Positions 1 through 6,489 of a DNA stretch of 7,907 nucleotides are shown piece by piece (position 1 is the first letter of the stretch; each line of letters starts with the position of its first letter). The stretch spans positions 1-7,907 of the forward strand of contig JBGPJC010000149.1 of assembly GCA_041485165.1 (NCBI GenBank), given 5' to 3'. The notes under the pieces are model-generated. The model did not search any database. It saw only the letters and a list, made by a program, of their open reading frames with translations, and was not told where the DNA came from. Origin of the DNA: JAAFGT01 sp041485165. Lineage in GTDB: Bacteria > Acidobacteriota > Terriglobia > Acidiferrales > UBA7541. The position numbers and the translations under genes were made by a program.

Positions 1-2
1 AC

Positions 3-845
3 GAACTCTGGTTCGGCGATGCCGCCCAGATTCGCGCCAGTGTCGTGCGCCAGCAGAAGACCGACCAGCGCGACGCTGCGCACATCCTCGATCTACTGCT
101 GACCAATCGCTTTCCGCGGATCTGGGTTCCGTCCCCCGCGGAACGCGACCTCCGGCAACTCCTCTGGCACCGTCACAAGCTGGTGTGCCTGCGCACCCTG
201 GTGACCAACCAACTGCACGCCGTGGCCATGAGCCAGGGGCTGTGTCGGAAGAAAAAGTTGTTCACCGCGAAAGGCCGCGCAGAACTGGCCAGCCTGCCAC
301 TGGGTCCGTGGGCCAGCCGCCGGCGGGCGGAACTGGTTCACTTCCTCGATCAACTGGATCCCCCCATTGCTGAGCTGGACCGCGCCGTTCTCCAAGAAGC
401 CCAGCGGCGTGACGACGCGGTTCGTTTGATGACCCATCCGGGAGACGGTCCGGTCAACGCACTGGCCTTCGTGCTGACCATCGGTCCGGTCTCCCGCTTC
501 CGCCGCAGCAAGCAGGTGGCCAGTTACCTGGGGCTGAATCCGAGCGAGCACTCTTCGGGCGGAAAGCAGCGCCTGGGGGCCATCAGCAAGCAGGGCAACA
601 CCATGATGCGTTGGTTGCTGGTGGAGGCGGCGCAAACCGCGGTGCGGTTCGATCCCCAACTGCAGCAGGACTTTCAGCGCTTGAAGTTCCGCCGAGGAAA
701 CGCGGTGGCCAAGGTGGCCATCGCGCGGAAGTTGGCTGTGCGTATGTACTGGATGCTGCGCAGAGGGGCAGATTACGAACAGCTGGTTCGCATGCAAGGC
801 AGCCCGGGGGCCACCCTGGTGGACGCAAGTTCACCGTCAGGCTGA
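3..845 (+). CDS. IS110/IS1111-family transposase (recombinase), 5' end outside window
   Basis: Serine-type DEDD recombinase that moves an insertion sequence; members of this family are guided by an RNA from the element's own non-coding end. The frame is open from base 3, so the N-terminus (about 80 residues with the first acidic residues of the RuvC-like domain) lies outside the window. A GTG at 45 is an internal codon, not the start. Visible: the KTDxxD motif at 57-74, giving the last two acidic residues of the DEDD set; the central helical linker; then the C-terminal Transposase_20 domain with GDGPVNALAF and YLGLNPSEHSSGG. The Ser coded at 555-557, just before the GG, is the likely catalytic serine, followed by the typical LGAISKQGN and an intact C-terminus. 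There is no frameshift, so the visible part looks functional. Family assignment is firm; IS110 versus IS1111 subgroup is not. Confidence 0.93.
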   Translation, partial: ELWFGDAAQIRASVVRQQKTDQRDAAHILDLLLTNRFPRIWVPSPAERDLRQLLWHRHKLVCLRTLVTNQLHAVAMSQGLCRKKKLFTAKGRAELASLPLGPWASRRRAELVHFLDQLDPPIAELDRAVLQEAQRRDDAVRLMTHPGDGPVNALAFVLTIGPVSRFRRSKQVASYLGLNPSEHSSGGKQRLGAISKQGNTMMRWLLVEAAQTAVRFDPQLQQDFQRLKFRRGNAVAKVAIARKLAVRMYWMLRRGADYEQLVRMQGSPGATLVDASSPSG

Positions 846-1048
846 TTGGGCGCCTTGCTCCCCCGAGCGATCGGGGCGTCTGAACAACGAATCATGGTCG
901 GAAGTCGGTGACCGAATAGATGGTTGGTGGAACCAGAGTCCACCGCTGGATTCAAGAGCGAGCCTTGGTCAAGAGAAAGGAAAAGATCCTTTTAAGTAGG
1001 AAGAGAAAGAGCCTCTCGCCGTTCACGAACTGTAGGTGTCTCTTGACA
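846..1048 (+). ncRNA. Candidate right-end non-coding region / guide RNA of the IS110-type element
   Basis: No convincing ORF lies here. The stretch holds several perfect short hairpins: CCCCGA-GCGA-TCGGGG at 861-876 (6-bp stem, GNRA-type loop), GGTGGA-N7-TCCACC at 926-944, and AAAGGA-N5-TCCTTT at 976-992. In the IS1111 group the guide (seek/bridge) RNA is coded in the non-coding end downstream of the transposase; in the IS110 group it is upstream. A structured 200-nt tail directly after the transposase stop fits the IS1111 arrangement. The RNA assignment is inference: the left end is not visible and the element's right boundary was not proven. Confidence 0.35.
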
Positions 1049-1079
1049 GAGCCGACGCCGTCATAGAGGGTGGCCCACC
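1040..1079. repeat. Inverted repeats near the presumed right end of the insertion sequence
   Basis: CTCTTGAC at 1040-1047 faces GTCATAGAG at 1060-1068 (inverted, one extra base), and GGTGG-C-CCACC follows at 1069-1079. The first arm contains a consensus -35 hexamer, TTGACA, at 1043-1048, with no matching -10 at 16-18 nt. The position fits a subterminal repeat near an IS110-type right end. The exact boundary and target core cannot be fixed without the left end or an empty site. Confidence 0.3.
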
Positions 1080-1180
1080 TCAGTCCTCGGCCTGGCGAGT
1101 GCAGGTTTTTCGCATCTCCCAACAGTCGGGGAGAGTGGGGAAGCTAAGGCTCGGCGAGAGGGCCGTCTCGGCAGCCGCAG
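1080..1180. other. Intergenic tail between the insertion sequence and the HD-GYP gene, with a candidate terminator hairpin
   Basis: Non-coding. CTCCC-N8-GGGAG lies at 1116-1133. A larger imperfect hairpin lies at 1148-1176 (GGCT/AGCC outer, CGAGA/TCTCG inner), 5 nt past the stop of the - strand HD-GYP gene. An AAGCTAA / TTAAGCTT pair (1141-1147 and 1181-1188) could extend it over the stop codon. No T-run follows on the - strand, so it would be an atypical terminator or an RNA 3'-end stabiliser. Confidence 0.3.
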
Positions 1181-2260
1181 TTAAGCTTCGTTCATCTGGT
1201 ACAGCCGGAACGGATCTTTGTAGTTCTGGCGCAGCTCCTGCCAGATGGTATCGGGGAGAGATAGGAAGACCTGCACCACGGCGGGGTCGAACTGCGTGCC
1301 CGAGCAGCGCACAATTTCCTGTTTGCTGACATCCAGAGGCAGTGCTTTGCGGTACGGCCGGTCGGAGAGCATGGCGTCGAGCGTGTCAGCGACGGCGAAT
1401 ATCCGCGAGCCGAGGGGAATCTCCTCGCCCTTCAAGCCGCGGGGGTAGCCGGTGCCATCAAATTTTTCCTGGTGGGAAACCACGATGTCGGAAGCCTCGT
1501 GGAGAAAGGGGATGCGCTCGAGCACTTTGAAGCCGATGTCGCAGTGGGTCTGCATGATCGTCGTTTCTTCGGCAGTGAGCGGGCCGGGTTTGCGCAGGAT
1601 ACTGTCCGGGATGCCCATTTTGCCGATGTCGTGCAGGAACGCGCCGCGTGCGATGTGACGCAGTACGAGCTCGTCCACTTGCATGGCCCGGGCCATGACG
1701 ATGGTCATGGCGGTGACGCGCTGGCAGTGGCCTTCGGTCTCGGCGTCCTTGAGGTCGAGCGCGCCGCCCAGGGCTTCGAGCGTATAGTCGTAAGACTGTT
1801 CGAGCTCTTCGAGCGCGACCGAGAGCTGCGTGGTGCGCTCCTCGACCAGCTTTTCGAGGTCGCGCTGGTAGTGGCGGTTCTCGATCACCAGCCGGCGGTG
1901 TTCCAGCGCCCGGCGCACGCTGAGAAAGAGCTGGTCTTTCTCGAAAGGTTTGAGGATGTAGTCGTAAGCGCCGCGCCGCAGGGCTTCGATGGCCGTGGAG
2001 ATGTCGTGCATGGCGGTGACCATGATCACCGGGATGTCGCGGTCCTTGGCGCGGATCATCTCGATCAGCTTGAGGCCGTCCACACCGGGCATCACCAGGT
2101 CGCTCAGGACCAGATCCACGTCGGTCGTGCGCAGCACTTCCATCGCCTGCTGGCTGTTCGGCGCCGTTGTGCAGCGGTATCCCTGAGCGTCCAGCAGGGT
2201 GGAAACCACCTCGCGGATGGCCTCTTCGTCGTCAACGATGAGAATTCTTTCTTCCGCCAC
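1181..2260 (-). CDS. Response regulator with HD-GYP cyclic-di-GMP phosphodiesterase output domain
   Basis: Cytoplasmic 359-aa two-component regulator. Residues 5-118 form a receiver domain: acidic pair D10/D11, phospho-acceptor D54 in LVLSDLVMPG, T82 and K104 of LKPF. A charged coiled-coil linker follows (about 119-160), then an HD-GYP domain (165-330). Expected metal ligands are present: E174, H178, the HD pair H210/D211, H239, H263 and D292. GYP is at 271-273. The usual HHE is HQE here (263-265), so one metal-binding His is replaced. The family hydrolyses c-di-GMP to pGpG or GMP, lowering it and favouring motility over biofilm. Start: GTG at 2260, because GGAGAG (2270-2265) sits just upstream; the TTG at 2272 would add four residues but leave almost no leader. 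The divergent histidine kinase is the likely phosphodonor. Confidence 0.93.
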   Translation of the reverse strand: MAEERILIVDDEEAIREVVSTLLDAQGYRCTTAPNSQQAMEVLRTTDVDLVLSDLVMPGVDGLKLIEMIRAKDRDIPVIMVTAMHDISTAIEALRRGAYDYILKPFEKDQLFLSVRRALEHRRLVIENRHYQRDLEKLVEERTTQLSVALEELEQSYDYTLEALGGALDLKDAETEGHCQRVTAMTIVMARAMQVDELVLRHIARGAFLHDIGKMGIPDSILRKPGPLTAEETTIMQTHCDIGFKVLERIPFLHEASDIVVSHQEKFDGTGYPRGLKGEEIPLGSRIFAVADTLDAMLSDRPYRKALPLDVSKQEIVRCSGTQFDPAVVQVFLSLPDTIWQELRQNYKDPFRLYQMNEA

Positions 2261-2264
2261 GCGT

Positions 2265-2270
2265 CTCTCC
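2265..2270 (-). promoter_or_regulatory. Ribosome binding site that sets the HD-GYP start
   Basis: GGAGAG lies 4 nt before the GTG at 2260 (6 nt from the end of the GGAG core). It overlaps the alternative TTG codon at 2272-2270, which argues against the TTG as start. Confidence 0.7.
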
Positions 2271-2281
2271 AAAACGTTCGT

Positions 2282-2310
2282 ATTATAAGCCAGAGCACAG
2301 CAGGCACTTA
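2282..2310 (-). promoter_or_regulatory. Candidate promoter of the HD-GYP gene
   Basis: A perfect -10 hexamer, TATAAT, lies at 2287-2282 on the - strand. At 17-nt spacing the -35 position (2310-2305) reads TAAGTG, a poor match, so the promoter may need an activator. Transcription would start near 2275, giving a leader of about 15 nt that just includes the ribosome binding site. Confidence 0.5.
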
Positions 2311-2324
2311 GATTTCTTGCCTGC
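2300..2324. promoter_or_regulatory. Operator-like perfect inverted repeat in the divergent promoter region
   Basis: GCAGGCA (2300-2306) and TGCCTGC (2318-2324) are perfect inverted copies separated by 11 nt. The dyad covers the -35 positions of both divergent candidate promoters and lies upstream of both predicted start points. It therefore looks like a DNA-level binding site rather than an RNA hairpin. The regulator is unknown: neither gene product here carries a DNA-binding domain. Confidence 0.45.
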
Positions 2325-2345
2325 CTCGGCGAGTCAGTACATAGT
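2317..2345 (+). promoter_or_regulatory. Candidate promoter of the hybrid histidine kinase gene
   Basis: TTGCCT (2317-2322) and CATAGT (2340-2345) are spaced 17 nt, each matching 4 of 6 consensus bases. Transcription from about 2352 would give an 83-nt leader. The -35 overlaps the right arm of the inverted repeat at 2300-2324. Confidence 0.35.
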
Positions 2346-2366
2346 ACGGCTCAGGCTTCCCGGCAT

Positions 2367-2395
2367 CTCTGATTCTCCGGGCGGAGTCCGCAGAG
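2367..2395 (+). other. Leader hairpin upstream of the kinase gene
   Basis: CTCTG (2367-2371) pairs with CAGAG (2391-2395) around an inner CTCC-GGGC-GGAG stem-loop (2375-2386). It would lie in the kinase mRNA leader, 40 nt before the ATG. No known riboswitch was recognised, and its effect is unknown. Confidence 0.3.
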
Positions 2396-2434
2396 TGGGC
2401 TCGCGCGGCTTGGGCCCGGAAGCTCCGACCGCAA

Positions 2435-5400
2435 ATGGTGATCAACGGCCTGCTGGCGATCAGCCTGCTGCAGGGCGCAGCTTCGCTGGTTTTCTTTGTC
2501 CTTTACCTCCTGCTCTATCCCAGTTGCCGCGAGCGATTTTTCCGCTATTGGCTGGCCGGCTGGGGATTCCATGTGGCCGCGGCGTGCAGCAGTGGAGCGT
2601 TTGGCTTGTGGGGCGGCCAAACCAACTTCTTTTTGACCATCGAGCTGGCGCTGGGCGCATCCCTGTTCATGCTTGCTTCCATCCTTCAATACATCGGCCG
2701 GCAAAGGCAGCTCCATTACATCTGGCCGGCAGGGGTAGTGGGCATCGCGGCGCTGACGCTGGGTCTGGTCAGGGCTCCGGGGAATGCCTGGATCCAGCAG
2801 AGCGGACAAATCACGGAAAGCGTGCTGTACCTCTCCGCCGGCTGGCTGCTCTGGCGGTATGCAAAACGATCCGGAGGATACGGCAGCGGCATCCTCTCGG
2901 CCTCGTTGCTCCTTTATGGCCTGCACAAGATGGACCAGGGGAGCTGGCTTTCGAATCCTGTATTTCTCCTCCGCGTGGCCTTCGACGCGCTGTTGGCCCT
3001 GGCGGCCGGCGTGAGCATGGCCGTGCTCGTGCTCGAAGCCAACCGCAGCCGCACCGAGGACCTGCACGCCAAGCTCAGCCGCCTGACGCTGATGACTGGA
3101 ACTGCGGCGGAAACTTTGCGCGCCGACCAGGTGCTAGAGAAGCTGCTGCAACACCTGGTGGAGAATCTTGGCGTCCGCCATGGCTTTGTGCGCTTACTGG
3201 AAGGCGAAGGAGAAACCGCGCAACTGGTTTTGCGCGCCTCGGTCGGTTTCAACAAGGACTCGCTGCTCGACCGCAGCCCGTTGCCGGCATGCGAACCCTG
3301 GACGCAGGGCCTGCTGCGTGCGGAGTCCAGCTACGTTTCGCTGGCCGACGCCGCCGACCCCGAGCTGCGCCGCTGGATGAAGTCCGAACGCATCGCCGCG
3401 CTGGCGCAAATCCGCGTCACCGGAGAAGAGCGGCCCCTGGGGATCCTGGGAGTGGGCGGGGGCGATACCCGGCTGTTCCCGCAGGACGAGGCGAATTTTC
3501 TGGTCAACGCGGCCAACTTGTTCGGCCTGACCATCCAAAACATCCGTCACATCGAAAAGGCGGCGATTGCCGAGCGGCAATGGGCGCGCACGTTTGATGA
3601 GATGGGCGATCCCATCCTGGTGCACGACGGACAGTACCGCCTCCTGCGCGCCAACCAGGCGGTCACCCGGCGTTTGGGCGCGGGCGCGGATTTGCTGGGC
3701 AAACCCATGCGCGAACTGCTGCGCCGCGGCGAGGCGCGCTGGAACCACTGTCCGTACTGCGAAGGGGCCGCAGGCAAGGCCGAGGGCCTGGATCCTTCTT
3801 TCGGCGGGTATCTGCTGGCAACCACCACGCCGCTGGAGGACCCGCAGGGCGGACGCCTGGGCACCATCCACGTCCTGCGCGATATCACCGCCCGCAAGCG
3901 CGCCGAGGAAAAGTACCGCACGCTGTTCGAAAGTGTTCAGGAGGGACTATTCGTCTCCACGCCCGAAGGGAGGTTCATCGATTTCAACGACGCCTTCCAG
4001 CGCATGCTCGGTTATTCCTCCCGCGAAGACCTGATGAACGTGGATATTTCCTCTACGCTGTTCGTCAACCCTGCTGACCGCGAGCGCTTGAAGAAACTCC
4101 TGCGCGAGCATGGATCGGTGAGCGGGTTCGAGTTCACCATGCGGCGCCGCGACGGCGAACCCATCACCGTGCTGGAATCGAGCTTCGCCAGCCGCGATGC
4201 CTCCGGGGCCATCAACGCATACCAGGGTTTTGTTCTGGACATCACCGAGCGCAAACAGGCGGAAATGGAAATCCGGCGCCGCAACCGCGAATTGATTCTG
4301 CTCAACGCGGTGGGCTATACGCTGAGCCAGCCCGAGGCGCTCGACGAGCTCCTGGGGCTCTCCCTGCGGCAGATCATCGAGCTGTTCGGGCTGGACCTGG
4401 GAGCGGTCTATCTGGTGAGCGAGCACTCCGGACAGGTGGAGCGCCGCGCCGCGGTGGGCCTGCGCTCAGCAGGAGTGCGCCAGTTCGCGGCCAACATCGT
4501 GCCCGGCGAATTGTTGCGCCATCTCAAGCGCACCCGGGCCACGGTCCTGGCCCCACAGGCGCTCTCGGCCATCCCCTATTTCGGGTCCCTGCCAGAGACC
4601 GAAGGCGTGCAGGTGGCCCGCGTGGTGATCTTGTGGTCGAAGGACCGCATCATCGGCGGTCTGCTGGTGGGCAGCCGCTCGCGGAGGGAATTCTCGACCG
4701 CGGAGTTGAACCTGCTGGCCGCAGTGGGCAACCAGATCGCCGGAACCATCGAGAAAACCACTTTGTATGACGAGACCCGGCAGGCGCTCGAGAACTTGCG
4801 GCGCACCCAGGAGCAATTGGTGCAGAGCGAGAAGATGGTCGCTCTGGGACAATTAATTTCCGGCGTGGCTCACGAGCTCAACAACCCGCTTACCGCCATC
4901 CTCGGCTATAGCCAACTGTTGAGCGGCAACGAGGAGGCCGGCACGCAGGTGGCAGACTTCTCCAACAAGATTACCAAGCAGGCCCACCGTACCCAGCGCA
5001 TCGTGCAGAACCTGCTGAGCTTTGCCCGCCAGCACAAGCCGGAACGGCGGCCGGTGCAACTGAACGAGGTGCTCGAGGACACCATCTCCCTGCGCGACTA
5101 CGATTGGAGACGATTCAGCATCGAGATCCATCGCCAGCTTGACGTCCGGCTTCCGCGTACCGCCGGGGACCGCCACCAACTGCAACAGGTGTTCCTGAAT
5201 ATTCTCAACAATGCCTTCGATGTGGTGCGCGGGATGCCCGGTGAGCGGCACATCTGGATCTCCACGCGCGTGCAGGATCTTCGCTTGTGTGTTGAGGTCG
5301 CCGACTCCGGGCCGGGGGTCCGCGAGCCGCGCCGGGTTTTCGACCCGTTCTACACCACCAAGGCGGTAGGGGAAGGGACCGGCCTGGGCCTCAGCATCTG

Positions 5401-5938
5401 TTATGGGATCGTCAAGGAGCACGGTGGAGAGATTTCGGTGCGCAACGATCCCCCGCGCGGCGCCGTGTTTACCGTGACCCTTCCATTGAGCACCTCACTG
5501 ATTCCCGAGGAATCTCCTGCGCCGGCGGTGGCCGAGGGGCTCCCGGCAGGCAGCGCACTTCTGGTGGATGAAGAAGAGGCCATCCTGGATATCGAGCGGC
5601 AGATCCTTCGCGAACGCGGTCTGGAGATCTACACGGCGCGGAGCGGCGCCGCTGCGGTGGACATCCTGGAACACCATCACATTGACCTGGTGGTTGCAAA
5701 CTGGAAGTTGCCCGGCGAGTGGAGCGGTGAATCGCTGCTGGAGTGGATTGCGCAGAACCGGCCAGGTCTCAGCAACCGGGTGGTCTTGACTCTCTCCGAA
5801 GCCCACAGCGGAGATGCGCAGGCCATCAGCCAGCAAACTGGCTGCGCCACAGTGCACAAGCCGTTTCGCGTCGAGGAATTCCTGCTGGCCGTGCAGCGGG
5901 TGATGGGAGAAACGCGGGCCTCGGTCCTCAAGGGCTAA
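2435..5938 (+). CDS. Membrane hybrid sensor histidine kinase (7TM-GAF-PAS-PAS-GAF-HisKA-HATPase-pseudoreceiver)
   Basis: A 1167-aa inner-membrane sensor kinase. Order: about seven TM helices (5-28, 36-58, 64-87, 95-112, 124-141, 148-166, 178-200); GAF-like domain (about 212-375); PAS1 (380-490) with a CPYC motif at 439-442; PAS2 (493-610); second GAF (625-775); coiled coil (778-800); HisKA with phospho-acceptor H813 in VAHELNNPL; HATPase_c (908-1017) with N box N922/N926, G1 DSGPG at 957-961, F box FDPFYTTK and G2 GEGTGLGLS at 979-987; receiver (1040-1157). The kinase core looks fully active. The receiver keeps D1045/E1046, T1119 and K1142, but N1089 replaces the phospho-acceptor Asp, so it should not take phosphate. 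Start: ATG at 2435, with a weak GGAAG 12 nt upstream; an in-frame stop at 2342 and no other start between. Likely partner: the divergent HD-GYP regulator. The signal is unknown. Its 3' end overlaps the convergent gene by 11 nt. Confidence 0.93.
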   Translation: MVINGLLAISLLQGAASLVFFVLYLLLYPSCRERFFRYWLAGWGFHVAAACSSGAFGLWGGQTNFFLTIELALGASLFMLASILQYIGRQRQLHYIWPAGVVGIAALTLGLVRAPGNAWIQQSGQITESVLYLSAGWLLWRYAKRSGGYGSGILSASLLLYGLHKMDQGSWLSNPVFLLRVAFDALLALAAGVSMAVLVLEANRSRTEDLHAKLSRLTLMTGTAAETLRADQVLEKLLQHLVENLGVRHGFVRLLEGEGETAQLVLRASVGFNKDSLLDRSPLPACEPWTQGLLRAESSYVSLADAADPELRRWMKSERIAALAQIRVTGEERPLGILGVGGGDTRLFPQDEANFLVNAANLFGLTIQNIRHIEKAAIAERQWARTFDEMGDPILVHDGQYRLLRANQAVTRRLGAGADLLGKPMRELLRRGEARWNHCPYCEGAAGKAEGLDPSFGGYLLATTTPLEDPQGGRLGTIHVLRDITARKRAEEKYRTLFESVQEGLFVSTPEGRFIDFNDAFQRMLGYSSREDLMNVDISSTLFVNPADRERLKKLLREHGSVSGFEFTMRRRDGEPITVLESSFASRDASGAINAYQGFVLDITERKQAEMEIRRRNRELILLNAVGYTLSQPEALDELLGLSLRQIIELFGLDLGAVYLVSEHSGQVERRAAVGLRSAGVRQFAANIVPGELLRHLKRTRATVLAPQALSAIPYFGSLPETEGVQVARVVILWSKDRIIGGLLVGSRSRREFSTAELNLLAAVGNQIAGTIEKTTLYDETRQALENLRRTQEQLVQSEKMVALGQLISGVAHELNNPLTAILGYSQLLSGNEEAGTQVADFSNKITKQAHRTQRIVQNLLSFARQHKPERRPVQLNEVLEDTISLRDYDWRRFSIEIHRQLDVRLPRTAGDRHQLQQVFLNILNNAFDVVRGMPGERHIWISTRVQDLRLCVEVADSGPGVREPRRVFDPFYTTKAVGEGTGLGLSICYGIVKEHGGEISVRNDPPRGAVFTVTLPLSTSLIPEESPAPAVAEGLPAGSALLVDEEEAILDIERQILRERGLEIYTARSGAAAVDILEHHHIDLVVANWKLPGEWSGESLLEWIAQNRPGLSNRVVLTLSEAHSGDAQAISQQTGCATVHKPFRVEEFLLAVQRVMGETRASVLKG

Positions 5939-6485
5939 GCGGTGCGGCGCGGCCGGGTGACGGATCCCGGACCAGTGCGCCCGCGGCCAGATCCATCTGC
6001 GCACCCAGCGCACCAATCAAATCGGCCAGTTTCTTCAATTCTTCCCGCGGAGTGCGGCCCAGACGCAATCTCAGGCGTACCAGCCCGCAGAGTACGGAGA
6101 ACCTCACCCCCAGCCAGAACAGCTCGGTTTCACGCCGCCGGTCGATCTCCGGAGCCATGCGCGCGATGGTGCGCGCCAGGCGATTGAGCCGCGAGAAATC
6201 CTCGCGCAGAGCGGCGAGAAACTCCAGGGCCACTTGTTTTCGCGCGGACTGCCATTGCCTGACCAGCAGCGGTGAGCCCCGGCTGGCGAGAAAGGCTTCA
6301 TCGGCTGCGGAGAGCGCTTGCTGCACCTGGGGGAAGAAACGGCACTGCGTGGGGAACAATTGTTCGCCCTCGCGCTCCGTGCCAGAAGGCCGCCGGTGCG
6401 CGACGGAGGAAGGCCGGCGCAGCAGCACCAGAATGGTGGCGAGCGCCGCGAGACCCGCGGCCGCGTAAAAAAGGGCTTGTATCAT
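5928..6485 (-). CDS. Small membrane-anchored protein of unknown function (185 aa)
   Basis: Not recognised as a named family. One N-terminal TM helix (4-22) is followed by RRP, then a soluble, Arg/Leu-rich mostly helical region (50-165). Features include QCRFFPQVQQAL (47-58), ALREDFSRLNRLARTIA (92-108) and an amphipathic RETELFWLGVRFSVLCGL segment (118-135). The positive residues after the TM suggest that the bulk is cytoplasmic. The ATG is 4 nt after the stop of the upstream 7-TM gene, so the two are almost certainly co-transcribed and perhaps translationally coupled; no strong ribosome site is seen. The last 11 nt overlap the 3' end of the kinase gene on the other strand, leaving no room for a terminator between them. 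That it is coding is supported by the tight spacing and the sensible TM/helix layout. Confidence 0.75.
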   Translation of the reverse strand: MIQALFYAAAGLAALATILVLLRRPSSVAHRRPSGTEREGEQLFPTQCRFFPQVQQALSAADEAFLASRGSPLLVRQWQSARKQVALEFLAALREDFSRLNRLARTIARMAPEIDRRRETELFWLGVRFSVLCGLVRLRLRLGRTPREELKKLADLIGALGAQMDLAAGALVRDPSPGRAAPLSP

Positions 6486-6489
6486 TCTG

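Noticed and set aside
45..47. GTG as start of the transposase
   Set aside because: The frame is open to the window edge and upstream residues match the family (…WFGDAAQIRAS), so the GTG is internal.
1116..1133. CTCCC-N8-GGGAG hairpin as an intrinsic terminator
   Set aside because: There is no T-run after the stem in either direction, and the 5-bp stem is weak.
2261..2272. TTG at 2272 as start of the HD-GYP gene
   Set aside because: The ribosome site overlaps this codon and lies correctly for the GTG at 2260; the TTG would sit only about 10 nt from the -10 box.
1472..2311. 279-aa + strand ORF opposite the HD-GYP gene
   Set aside because: It is antisense to clear receiver and HD-GYP domains; long open frames are expected opposite GC-rich genes, and it shows no domain.
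2317..3597. 426-aa + strand ORF overlapping the kinase in another frame
   Set aside because: Low-complexity Arg/Ala/Pro/Gly-rich composition with no domain; it overlaps the TM and GAF region of the kinase.
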